Source: Bodo saltans
Lineage: Eukaryota; Euglenozoa; Kinetoplastea; Eubodonida; Bodonidae
Reading direction: 5' to 3'
Length of the DNA: 52,098 nucleotides
NCBI GenBank assembly: GCA_001460835.1
Contig: CYKH01001904.1
Span: 1-52,098, forward strand
Shown here: positions 34,601-41,695 of the stretch, one piece after another
Layout of the letters: every line of letters begins with the position of its first letter
Numbering within the stretch: position 1 is the first letter of the stretch
The notes under the pieces: model-generated
What the model saw: only the letters and a program-made list of their open reading frames with translations
Told to the model about the DNA's origin: nothing
Databases searched by the model: none
Position numbers and translations under genes: made by a program

Positions 34601-35765
34601 GGTTGCACAGTTCTGTGGCCAGAAAGAGAAACTACATTTCTGGGCGTTGGTGCGCTACTGGCGGCACTCGTGGGAAAAGAACGCTGACGCTATCCTTGAA
34701 TTCTCCAAAGGCGATGCGGATAGCGTCAGCGAAGCGTGCCTTGACGAGGGTGGCTCAGTTGATGCGCTTGACAGTGCTTTCTTGCAGCAGTGGGCGCACG
34801 ATATTTTGTGTCCCTCACAAACAGCAGTACCCTTTGGTCCGATGAGCCCATTGTTTGCTCCTGATAAATACAGCGAAGCACTGGCCCCTGTGGATATCGT
34901 TGAGATGAATCGTAAGTGCTTGATTGCGTTGCGCCGATACGCGCTAAACTCGTTACGGGGGCACAATGTGGACGACTCTGAAGCGCGGCTTGTGATGAGC
35001 CGAGAGCTACTTAGCCTTGGGGACCACGCGGCAGCTTGTGAGTTGTTGATCGACGCGAATATCGAGCACCCATCGTTTGATCGCTTCGCGACGTTGGCCA
35101 TTGCAATTGCAGGTGCAGCTCAGCAACAGCAAGGGTACGCCGCTCAAATGCTTGAACTCACGTCCAAGCGTGCGGCTGCGATGCTCCTGGCGAAAGGCGA
35201 CGTGGATGGTGCGGCGGAGAAATTTTCAATGATTGGCGAACATTACGAGGCCTCACTAGCACTTCAATCACGGGGACTATGGAACGGGGCTGCGCTAGTG
35301 GCTCGTTTGTCGCCCATGACAGAGTCTTGCCGTGGTGAGCTGCTGCATCGCTACGCAACCCATTGCGCTCAGCGTGGAGAAGGCCTCGTTGCAGCGCGAA
35401 TGCTGCTTGGCCTTAAAGCTCCACGACAAGCGTTGGTGATCCTCGCGGATTGCGCACCTTTGACCGATGTGGCTGGTCTCTTTGCAGTAGCACTCGCACG
35501 GCAGTACGCGATGCTCTCAGAGTCTTGTCTCTCATCCATTGTTGCATCTCCTTTCCGTTCATCGCACGCGGGAACAACAAGTCACCAACAAGAAGTATCT
35601 CCATGCGAAACGTTTGGGCAACTCCTCATCGCGCTGCTGGGAGATTATGAAAACCACCTTAAGTCGGTTGGCAATGTATTTTGCCAGCAGCTTGTTGCAA
35701 CACTGATTGCTGGTTTGCGGCCTCCGGAACTCCCTGCTGATTCCGGACACGTCGTGGTTGACTAA
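31683..35765 (+). CDS. WDR11: WDR11-like WD-repeat protein
   Basis: A 1360-residue protein resembling WDR11 over its whole length. The N-terminus has the WDR11-type opening (GPQGLVAYCLPNGSGDVMIA, then LSGHSHPVTCIVWHPP, RRGYVVLWDVAEGVMERTL). Further WD-like blades follow through about residue 880, with Ser/Gly-rich insertions (ALSLSLPDVG; SSSSRSMRGS). The C-terminal 450 residues are an alpha-solenoid with a WDR11-like segment (YEASLALQSRGLWNGAALVARLSPM). In animals WDR11 pairs with FAM91A1 and TBC1D23 to tether AP-1-derived vesicles at the trans-Golgi. Human WDR11 is 1224 residues. Family call is by motif order, not alignment. The ATG at 31683 follows an in-frame TTG, and the candidate acceptor lies near 31603. 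Confidence 0.75.
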   Translation: MAFHAVPTATLSTKIIPGGNGGLFHSASLDSSGRGAPGNNASENFCAKNCAAYGPQGLVAYCLPNGSGDVMIACTNSSQIVQTLSGHSHPVTCIVWHPPHVSAFHQHANQLYTADRRGYVVLWDVAEGVMERTLCLPGHRSVRCMSLSSNRQLLIVLAKDNTSYVFDALLSDPNPIPNAGIPLDPNNRRNHLSFSPSAFLFAPLVDRSTAAVVLGDRVRLISNIDALIVGGGNTASVHHLDPHDVHGGSGLGAPSPKDSVGPWAKDVIFDSEDGQETVIDICFSRAIPEVLFLASRHWVSLYDWRLQMMLKEQIVWSTKRDVEFVSIYPVSPQSIEEDGRLLPHLFGLTSDGRMTAWYITSMDTFQTASCDSRGVRIPSKNVHCACQSEMRSTDFCVLFTDGSIAMWRFLTDERCWTLTGYIEVPIQRPVAVCGIAFSEQHSASAFLGGAAAPLSLSLPDVGPASNGLHSPTTSPVSPSLALAATEGGAASTTSPPPVRICGLEYGDRSIRQRLIVAGLDSGDLVVQNAMFNIAQRKFTIVHAGTTKILQLAPHVDDLLWVATCRTAGPNRHYLQVALLSARSGELQRVLRDPSPLPEPSMLSTMSLDDTRTFMLLGFVNGSFEVWNVETRNLLFVHNGNSIHHVSWGPLAAKLDKNYGAFQLVVAMMEEGGGAQFFRVDKDRATRLRELLPIRVGGGGGSTIAYSAVVGGDLVCADSSVGASVVKGVGEATKWASLQQVPQRVAPTNIVSSVSPSSGGGSSSSSRSMRGSLSSTSPSMALIGFEDGSFGVWDTVTCKRLGMSKTHRTAEGRQPLGWLDGAVIALTPSGSIYLMYTDCETVNSSFMTRSLRRPMQSIAFMRPNHAMYLRSKWEMCAVRGREVLANRHSKDFPMWSLRLSQASVMSLTNTTTYLIQNIAQPLPCRGPLGQVITPTIMTLVEELELYADTMLPDRVASLLKVSAERCAMEAAACLVAQFCGQKEKLHFWALVRYWRHSWEKNADAILEFSKGDADSVSEACLDEGGSVDALDSAFLQQWAHDILCPSQTAVPFGPMSPLFAPDKYSEALAPVDIVEMNRKCLIALRRYALNSLRGHNVDDSEARLVMSRELLSLGDHAAACELLIDANIEHPSFDRFATLAIAIAGAAQQQQGYAAQMLELTSKRAAAMLLAKGDVDGAAEKFSMIGEHYEASLALQSRGLWNGAALVARLSPMTESCRGELLHRYATHCAQRGEGLVAARMLLGLKAPRQALVILADCAPLTDVAGLFAVALARQYAMLSESCLSSIVASPFRSSHAGTTSHQQEVSPCETFGQLLIALLGDYENHLKSVGNVFCQQLVATLIAGLRPPELPADSGHVVVD

Positions 35766-35815
35766 CCCACTCTGCTGATTACATTCAAATTTCGCGATCA
35801 TTTTAGGAAAATGTT

Positions 35816-35861
35816 CGTTTTCCTTTTTTTGGTGTGCACTTCTCGAATCCCATCTCCTTAG
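35816..35861 (+). promoter_or_regulatory. Probable spliced-leader acceptor for the coiled-coil gene
   Basis: Two T/C runs (TTTTCCTTTTTTTGG and CCCATCTCCTTAG) end at an AG at 35860-35861. A second T-rich tract with AG follows about 20 bases later. From either site the first ATG is 35982. Confidence 0.45.
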
Positions 35862-35981
35862 TTTCTGATTTTTATTTTTCGAAGGAGAATCAAGAGAAAG
35901 GGTAGCGTGTGAGAACATACTAGACGATATCGTATTCGAGCGAACGTATCGAATCCTTCGAAAAGCAACGGGCCAACCAAA

Positions 35982-37244
35982 ATGGCACAACGAGGTGGTG
36001 CTATTGCAACCACAGCCACAGAGGCTGCTGGTCTCTTCATGAGCCGCGCTGACTTTGAGTCGGTAAAACACGACCCGATGCTCGTGTTGGAGCGCGCCAC
36101 TCAAATTATTACTCTCTTAGAACAACAAGACAAGGCGCTATCAGAAGAAAACAATTTGTTGAAGCAGCAGCTCAGGCAAGAAGAGAACGTCGCATTCACG
36201 GCCGATCAGCACGCCACGTTGGTCGAGACAGCATCGGAATTAGAGCTAGATCACCGAGAGCTGTCCCAGAAGTATGTGGATATGGAGCACATTAACAAAA
36301 TGATGCAGGGCGTTGTGGATGCGTTGCGCAATGACAAGCAGCAGCTGATTCAAGAACTTTCAAACTTGAAACAACAGCAAACTTCATTGGTCGGCACGTA
36401 TGCTCAGTCTATCACGTGGCTGAAAGAATCTGAAGATGGCAAGGACACAAAGGAGTCTCAGCTCAAGGCACATCAAGAGGCAATTGAGATTAAGATTCGA
36501 AATTTGGACCAACTCACCAAAGCTGTTGTTGATGAAACGCAACGAACGATTGATCTTCAAAACGCGACTGAAAAGATTGGCAGCGGACGGTTGGCTTTGG
36601 AAGCCGAAACCACCGCGTTAGAGCAAGCCACTCAGCAACAGGAGAGAACCTTGTCCTACTTACAAAGCGAAGTCACACACTTAGATCTCACCATCAAAGC
36701 CAAGGCTGACGAGATGGTACAATTGAAGAAGCAATTGTCCGCCTCGGTGCTGGAGCTGCAACTTCAGGTGACCAAGGCAGAAGAGGAGATGTCACGTATT
36801 CGAACAACGGTTGCCAACGAGAAGGACCTCACTGGCAGACAAAATTTGTGGCTCGCAAAAGATTTACAAACAAAGACACAAGAATTGTTGCTCACCAGAC
36901 AGGAGATGACGAAAGAAAACGCTGATCTCAAGAGTGAGTTGTCACTTCTGCGAGAGAAAGCACTTCGCCTTCGCAGCAACGTCCTGGTGGTCGAAAAACG
37001 AAATCAAATTCTACACGACGACCTTAAGCGTCTCGAGGCGGAGGACAGCTTAGCGAAGGCGGCATACGTTGGCCGCAAGGATGAGGCATTCTCCACCATG
37101 AATCGACAGGCGGCCGTGGTCCAGGAAATCAACACCGCCCTTCAAACTGCTAGAGAGGACTTGTACGTGATGAAATCCAAACTGTGCAAGAACTGCCGGT
37201 TGGCAATCTTGCATACAAATATTGATAGCCACAGTGTAGGCTGA
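35982..37244 (+). CDS. Coiled-coil protein (420 aa)
   Basis: Almost the whole protein is predicted coiled coil: heptad-like Leu/Ile spacing with Gln, Glu and Lys from about residue 33 to 405 (ATQIITLLEQQDKALSEENN; LKKQLSASVLELQLQVTKAE). There is no membrane segment or globular domain. The end carries a single CKNC pair (KLCKNCRLAILH), which might bind metal or be structural. No family is recognised. A cytoskeletal or flagellar component is the default guess for such proteins in kinetoplastids but is not shown by the sequence. Confidence 0.8.
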   Translation: MAQRGGAIATTATEAAGLFMSRADFESVKHDPMLVLERATQIITLLEQQDKALSEENNLLKQQLRQEENVAFTADQHATLVETASELELDHRELSQKYVDMEHINKMMQGVVDALRNDKQQLIQELSNLKQQQTSLVGTYAQSITWLKESEDGKDTKESQLKAHQEAIEIKIRNLDQLTKAVVDETQRTIDLQNATEKIGSGRLALEAETTALEQATQQQERTLSYLQSEVTHLDLTIKAKADEMVQLKKQLSASVLELQLQVTKAEEEMSRIRTTVANEKDLTGRQNLWLAKDLQTKTQELLLTRQEMTKENADLKSELSLLREKALRLRSNVLVVEKRNQILHDDLKRLEAEDSLAKAAYVGRKDEAFSTMNRQAAVVQEINTALQTAREDLYVMKSKLCKNCRLAILHTNIDSHSVG

Positions 37245-37556
37245 GCTGCAGACACTTCGCCGCCCCCATGCATAAATTGTGTGATGCATGCCAAAGTTCA
37301 ATGATGTTCCGACCCCGCTTATCGACCCTCTGCCATACGTTACGCAGGAAGGCGATTCTCATCGTTGTGTACATGAAAAAATCGCAAGTCCCCGACTCGA
37401 TGTGTTGCAAATAGAGCATTCAATCTTTTCCAAACAGGCCAAAAGTTTTCTTGTAGCATCTTGAAGTTTCTTTTGTTTCCTTTTGTTTTGTAATTAGCGG
37501 AACTTTCGATCGAAAAAAACACAAACAAACGAAAAAGTCGCCGTACACATCCACAA
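37245..37556 (+). other. Intergenic region with strong splice-acceptor tract
   Basis: No gene is seen in these 312 bases. The 3' part holds a strong pyrimidine tract (37467-37491) followed by AG at 37496-37497; the leader from there to the adenosine kinase ATG is 59 bases and ATG-free. Confidence 0.5.
37467..37497 (+). promoter_or_regulatory. Probable spliced-leader acceptor for adenosine kinase
   Basis: TTTCTTTTGTTTCCTTTTGT runs into TAATTAG with AG at 37496-37497, upstream of the ATG at 37557. Confidence 0.6.
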
Positions 37557-38630
37557 ATGGCATCACGGCCTCCGCTTCCAGCAGGAGGCACCCCCGCAAC
37601 ACTCACCCCGCGTATTATGGGACTCGGCCATCCTCTGTTAGACATCATGTCTCATGTGCAACAAGACTACCTAGAGCGCTTCAATATTCCCCTTGGTTCG
37701 TGCAATTTGGCTGCCCCTGAGCAGCTCCCCATCTTCGAGGAGCTCTCACAGAGGCGGGACGTAGAGTTTGTACCTGGCGGTGCCGCCATGAACACCATTC
37801 GCGTCATTCAGTGGATGGGCAGAGGGTCAGTCCCGACTACCTTTGTAGGCTCCCTTGGAGACGATGAGTTCGGTGGCATCCTAGAGCGCACACTGACCAA
37901 GGCAGGCGTAGCTCCTGTGTTCGAGTATCACGAAGACAAGCCGACAGGAACGTGCGCTTGCTTGATTGTCGACGCGGAGCGTTCACTGTTAGCCAACCTA
38001 GGTGCGGCAGTAGATTTGAGCATGAGCCACGTGGGTTCCAAGGCGGTTGCTGAGGAAATTGAGCGAAGCACACTCTTTTATTGCGAGGGCTTTTATCTCA
38101 ACACAGTGTCATCTCCTCAGAACGCGATTCTCGTCGGCCAGCACTGCATCGATTTCGATAAGTGCTTCACATTCAACTTATCTGCGCCGTACCTCTGCCA
38201 CATCTTCAAAGACCGATGGACGGAGATCATGCCATTTATTGACATTTTGTTTGGAAGTCGCATTGATGCTGAGGCATTCTGCGAAGCGAATGGCTGGGAC
38301 ATGAAGGACATCAAAGAGATTATGCGACGAATCGCCGATCTTCCCAAACGCAACGCGGGAAGGCCGAGAATTGTGGTCATCACCGGTGGCAGCAGCGAAA
38401 CGTATGTGGCCACACGAGAATCAGTGACATCCTACACACCCATGTCCGTCCCACCCGAAGAAATTGTGGACACGAATGGCGCTGGAGATTCGTTTGTTGG
38501 TGGCTTCCTCACATTGTACGCCAAGGGAGGCTACTCACTGGAGCAATGTGTGCACGCCGGGCACGCGGCGGCAGCTCAGGTGATTCGACAAAATGGCTGC
38601 ACGTTCCCTGATGAACCACCAAAGCTGTAA
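37557..38630 (+). CDS. ADK: Adenosine kinase
   Basis: A 357-residue PfkB-family enzyme that phosphorylates adenosine to AMP with ATP. Motifs in order: GLGHPLLDIM at residue 22, VPGGAAMNTIRVIQWM (about 72-87), FVGSLGDDEFG, the lid/substrate stretch EDKPTGTCACLIV, SLLANLGAA, NLSAPYLCHIF, and the anion-hole/catalytic motif DTNGAGDSFVGGFL (about 305) with the catalytic Asp. Length matches human ADK (345-362). Kinetoplastids cannot make purines de novo, so this is a salvage enzyme. The C-terminus ends PPKL; a -PKL end is a weak, non-canonical PTS1-like signal that might send some protein to glycosomes, where other kinetoplastid purine-salvage enzymes reside. Confidence 0.96.
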   Translation: MASRPPLPAGGTPATLTPRIMGLGHPLLDIMSHVQQDYLERFNIPLGSCNLAAPEQLPIFEELSQRRDVEFVPGGAAMNTIRVIQWMGRGSVPTTFVGSLGDDEFGGILERTLTKAGVAPVFEYHEDKPTGTCACLIVDAERSLLANLGAAVDLSMSHVGSKAVAEEIERSTLFYCEGFYLNTVSSPQNAILVGQHCIDFDKCFTFNLSAPYLCHIFKDRWTEIMPFIDILFGSRIDAEAFCEANGWDMKDIKEIMRRIADLPKRNAGRPRIVVITGGSSETYVATRESVTSYTPMSVPPEEIVDTNGAGDSFVGGFLTLYAKGGYSLEQCVHAGHAAAAQVIRQNGCTFPDEPPKL

Positions 38631-38706
38631 CATCCAAGAATACACCCACACACTCCAACAAAACGGATGACAAGTCTCCAAAAGAATGCAAGAGTGATTT
38701 GTTTTT

Positions 38707-39006
38707 NNNNNNNNNNNNNNNNNNNNNNNNNNNNNNNNNNNNNNNNNNNNNNNNNNNNNNNNNNNNNNNNNNNNNNNNNNNNNNNNNNNNNNNNNNNNNN
38801 NNNNNNNNNNNNNNNNNNNNNNNNNNNNNNNNNNNNNNNNNNNNNNNNNNNNNNNNNNNNNNNNNNNNNNNNNNNNNNNNNNNNNNNNNNNNNNNNNNNN
38901 NNNNNNNNNNNNNNNNNNNNNNNNNNNNNNNNNNNNNNNNNNNNNNNNNNNNNNNNNNNNNNNNNNNNNNNNNNNNNNNNNNNNNNNNNNNNNNNNNNNN
39001 NNNNNN
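38707..39006. other. Assembly gap (300 N)
   Basis: Exactly 300 unknown bases. The flanks are the 3' UTR of adenosine kinase (38631-38706) and the leader of the next gene. The round size suggests a placeholder or estimated gap, so the true distance may differ and a small gene could be hidden. Confidence 0.99.
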
Positions 39007-39098
39007 TATGCCCGAGAGAAACGACGGTTGCTTGGCGCAGCGGACTCCGAATGAGAAAAAAATGACGTCTTCTTCTCTTTTTTTTTACCTGAATTACA

Positions 39099-39665
39099 AT
39101 GGTTCGCGTCACAACAGGAAAATACAACGAAAAACAAATATCACACGGTATCACCCTTATGCAAAGCTCCAGCCCGCTTCGCGGAGAGGTTCTTAGCTGG
39201 TATCACACGATTGTGAAAAGCGCCTTCACAGTGCCGTGGAAGTCTGACGAGGATGCGATGTACATCCTCTCAGAGGCAAGGAAACTATTTCGCCAAAATC
39301 AATTCATTACTGATCTTGATGTCATTCGCCGGAAGATTCAAGAGGCTGAAATGCGTCACACAATTGCAGTGCATTACCTTATTCCCTATCCTCGACCACA
39401 GCACAAAGGCACAGGCTCGATGCAGACATGTGGTGTTGTCATGAGACCCGACTTGGATTCATTATTCGACTCTAACTACAACCCTCGCATCGGTGACCCT
39501 CGAACTGCGTCGACTGTACTGGAAATGACAGGTGGTGCAGGAAACGGAGAGAACCCTGTGTTCAAGCTCGAGGACGCCGCTGAATTGAACGATTCTGATG
39601 AAGGCGTCACGTTTCAGGGATCCCAAATCCGACCGTTGACAGCGGATCGCACGGCAAGAAGATGA
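39099..39665 (+). CDS. LYR-motif-like small protein, probably mitochondrial
   Basis: The central 70 residues fit the Complex1_LYR pattern: GEVLSWYHTIVKSA (the position of LYR reads SWYH), EARKLFRQNQFITDLDVIRRKI, then an acidic helix and HYLIPYPRP, as in LYR proteins that act in Fe-S delivery or respiratory complex assembly. About 90 extra residues follow, acidic and polar, with no known domain. The start is uncertain. With the ATG at 39099 the protein has 188 residues, but a strong T-rich tract (39065-39088) precedes it with no AG in between; the first AG is at 39115-39116, inside the frame. If that is the acceptor, translation would begin at the ATG at 39159 (168 residues), placing the LYR-like segment near the N-terminus as usual for the family. 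Confidence 0.6.
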   Translation: MVRVTTGKYNEKQISHGITLMQSSSPLRGEVLSWYHTIVKSAFTVPWKSDEDAMYILSEARKLFRQNQFITDLDVIRRKIQEAEMRHTIAVHYLIPYPRPQHKGTGSMQTCGVVMRPDLDSLFDSNYNPRIGDPRTASTVLEMTGGAGNGENPVFKLEDAAELNDSDEGVTFQGSQIRPLTADRTARR

Positions 39666-39797
39666 CACGTTGCACCACGAGAGAAATTCAGCTTACATCA
39701 CGACAATACTTTGATTGAGTTTGCATCAGTATCTTTTTCGGCCTTTGTTCGTCGAGGATCAACTTTGAAGAGGAAAAGAACAAAATATTTGAGAACA

Positions 39798-41495
39798 ATG
39801 AACTCTTCCATAGCCGCGTTCATCGCCGTCCTCGCGAAATTATTTCAGTCCTTCGGAATGATGCTGCTGTCCATCTGGCGGTGGGAGAGTGCTAGCGTTA
39901 CTGAGCTAAGAGAACGCATGGACAAATCTGTCACTTATGACGAGTGGCGAGGATACGCCCGAATGCTAGACGAAGAGGAAGCTCTCGGTCAATGGCGCGA
40001 GGCCCCTGAACTGCGAATTAATCTCGACCTTGTCCTAGCGCGAGTTCGTCTCCTTGCGCAGAAGAAGCGTGAAGAGAGCCCTGAGGAGCTGCTCAAGGCA
40101 ATTCGAGGAGATATTCATCGATCGACGCTAGGCATCACCAACCCTAGCCTGTACCCATACAGAACCGCTGCAAAGTCCTCCATTTCAACATATGTGAATC
40201 TCATGACACATCTCATCCGTTCCATTGCTGCGAACGACCTCCTTGAGGTGGCAGCACGCTACAGGGCACTGAAGGACATGGAAGTCGCGTACGGGAAGAG
40301 TGCTCTGATGCTCCACGGAGGGGTGGCTCTAGGGGCATATCACCTTGGCGTCATTAAAGGCCTTCTCAACGCGAAGCTACTTCCGAAGGTCATATTTGGG
40401 AACAACACGGGTGCACTCGTTGCAGCTTGCATTTGCTGCGTTGAAGATATTCGACCAGTGCTCGATGGTTCAGGAGTGAACTTCGATGCGTTTGCAAAAC
40501 GTGGTAGCAGCGGTAGTTTGAAGCGGAAGTGGGACCGATTGTGGAACGAGGGCGTTCTCATGGATGTGAACGTTGTGTTGCAATTCGCAAAGGACAACTT
40601 AGGCAATATTACATTTGCTGAAGCATACGAAAAGACAGGATATGCCTTGAACATTAACGTATGTAGGAGAGTTGGCGGGGGTTCCGGGAACCTAGGATCG
40701 TGGTTGCTGAACCACTTGACGACGCCAAATGTGCTTGTGTACACCGCTGCCGTGGCGTCGTGCGAAACTGCCATGGTGTATGGCCCAACGCCCCTTCTTG
40801 CACGCAGTATCAGCGGTAACATTGTGCCATTTGACCCACCTGCAATGCAATTCTGCGCCAGTAGTACCGAGTTTCACATCAACGATGCCGTGCGGCGACT
40901 TCAGGAACTATTCCATGTGAAGTTGACTATTGTATCGGAGTGCACCGTTGGCAGGCTTCCCTTTTTGTGCCTTGGTCATCGTAATGACTTGCTTTCCCGT
41001 ATTGGTCATTTCTTTACGGAAGAAGTTTGGCGAGGGCTCGCTGCGTGTTCTCGTCTCCCAATGTTCCAGTCTCGTTTGACTGCAACGCTTCAGAACATTT
41101 CGGATCGCATCAACGGTGACTTGGTCATTTTCCCGGTCTCTACGGTAGGCGATCTTTTGAAGCTGCTGAACAACCCCGACCAACATCTGCTTCATCATTG
41201 CATCCTGCGAGGTGAGCAGCAACTTTGGAGCCGACTTCCTTTGCTGAAGTCGCACATCGCGATTGAAGCCGCGTTACACGATGCCATTCGCTCGATTGAG
41301 GAGCGCCACAACAAAGACATCATTCATCGCAAAACTCGGCAAGGATCACCTCTGCCGTCGAGCCTGAGGCGTCCGTCCATCATCCGCGTCGATGATGACG
41401 ACGACGTGATGGTCCAGGATATGACTATTTCCCCTCCTGTGCCACTACACATCACCCCACCAGAAAGTGTCACCCCCACCGACGAGCAGACATGA
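39798..41495 (+). CDS. Patatin-family protein without catalytic dyad (SDP1/TGL-like pseudo-lipase)
   Basis: A 565-residue member of the patatin-like lipase family related to plant SDP1 and yeast Tgl3-5. The N-terminal part has a hydrophobic segment (AVLAKLFQSFGMMLLSIW) and the DUF3336-like region (YDEWRGYARMLDE, YRTAAKSSISTYVNLMTHLI). The patatin core starts at about residue 166 with the oxyanion loop LMLHGGVALGAYHLGVIKGL. The nucleophile elbow, normally GxSxG, reads GNNTG (40398-40412), with Asn at the serine position (residue 203). The aspartate of the usual ADG/S motif before the LQELFHV helix is also replaced (CASSTEF). The remaining structure, including the TIVSE strand, is kept. The protein is therefore probably inactive as a hydrolase but conserved as a fold. 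The frame extends upstream to a TTG; the first ATG is 39798. Confidence 0.85.
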   Translation: MNSSIAAFIAVLAKLFQSFGMMLLSIWRWESASVTELRERMDKSVTYDEWRGYARMLDEEEALGQWREAPELRINLDLVLARVRLLAQKKREESPEELLKAIRGDIHRSTLGITNPSLYPYRTAAKSSISTYVNLMTHLIRSIAANDLLEVAARYRALKDMEVAYGKSALMLHGGVALGAYHLGVIKGLLNAKLLPKVIFGNNTGALVAACICCVEDIRPVLDGSGVNFDAFAKRGSSGSLKRKWDRLWNEGVLMDVNVVLQFAKDNLGNITFAEAYEKTGYALNINVCRRVGGGSGNLGSWLLNHLTTPNVLVYTAAVASCETAMVYGPTPLLARSISGNIVPFDPPAMQFCASSTEFHINDAVRRLQELFHVKLTIVSECTVGRLPFLCLGHRNDLLSRIGHFFTEEVWRGLAACSRLPMFQSRLTATLQNISDRINGDLVIFPVSTVGDLLKLLNNPDQHLLHHCILRGEQQLWSRLPLLKSHIAIEAALHDAIRSIEERHNKDIIHRKTRQGSPLPSSLRRPSIIRVDDDDDVMVQDMTISPPVPLHITPPESVTPTDEQT

Positions 41496-41695
41496 TTTTT
41501 TTTCCTGGCAAGAGAAAGTACATACACCTGCTCCAAGTTCAACCCATTTTGTATGACTCACGTTGCAATTGAACACCAATATTTCCATTTCTAGTAAATA
41601 TATTGTCTCGTGCAACATTTTTAAAACCTTGTTCGATCATGTAAGCAAGAGGTTGGCATCCTCATCAGCGATTCATTTTGTTCGTCGCCACAAAA

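Noticed and set aside
39024-39050. TTGGCGCAGCGGACT next to the gap resembles the A box of a tRNA gene.
   Set aside because: No matching D-stem, anticodon arm or B box follows; the downstream bases are A-rich and then a T-rich tract.
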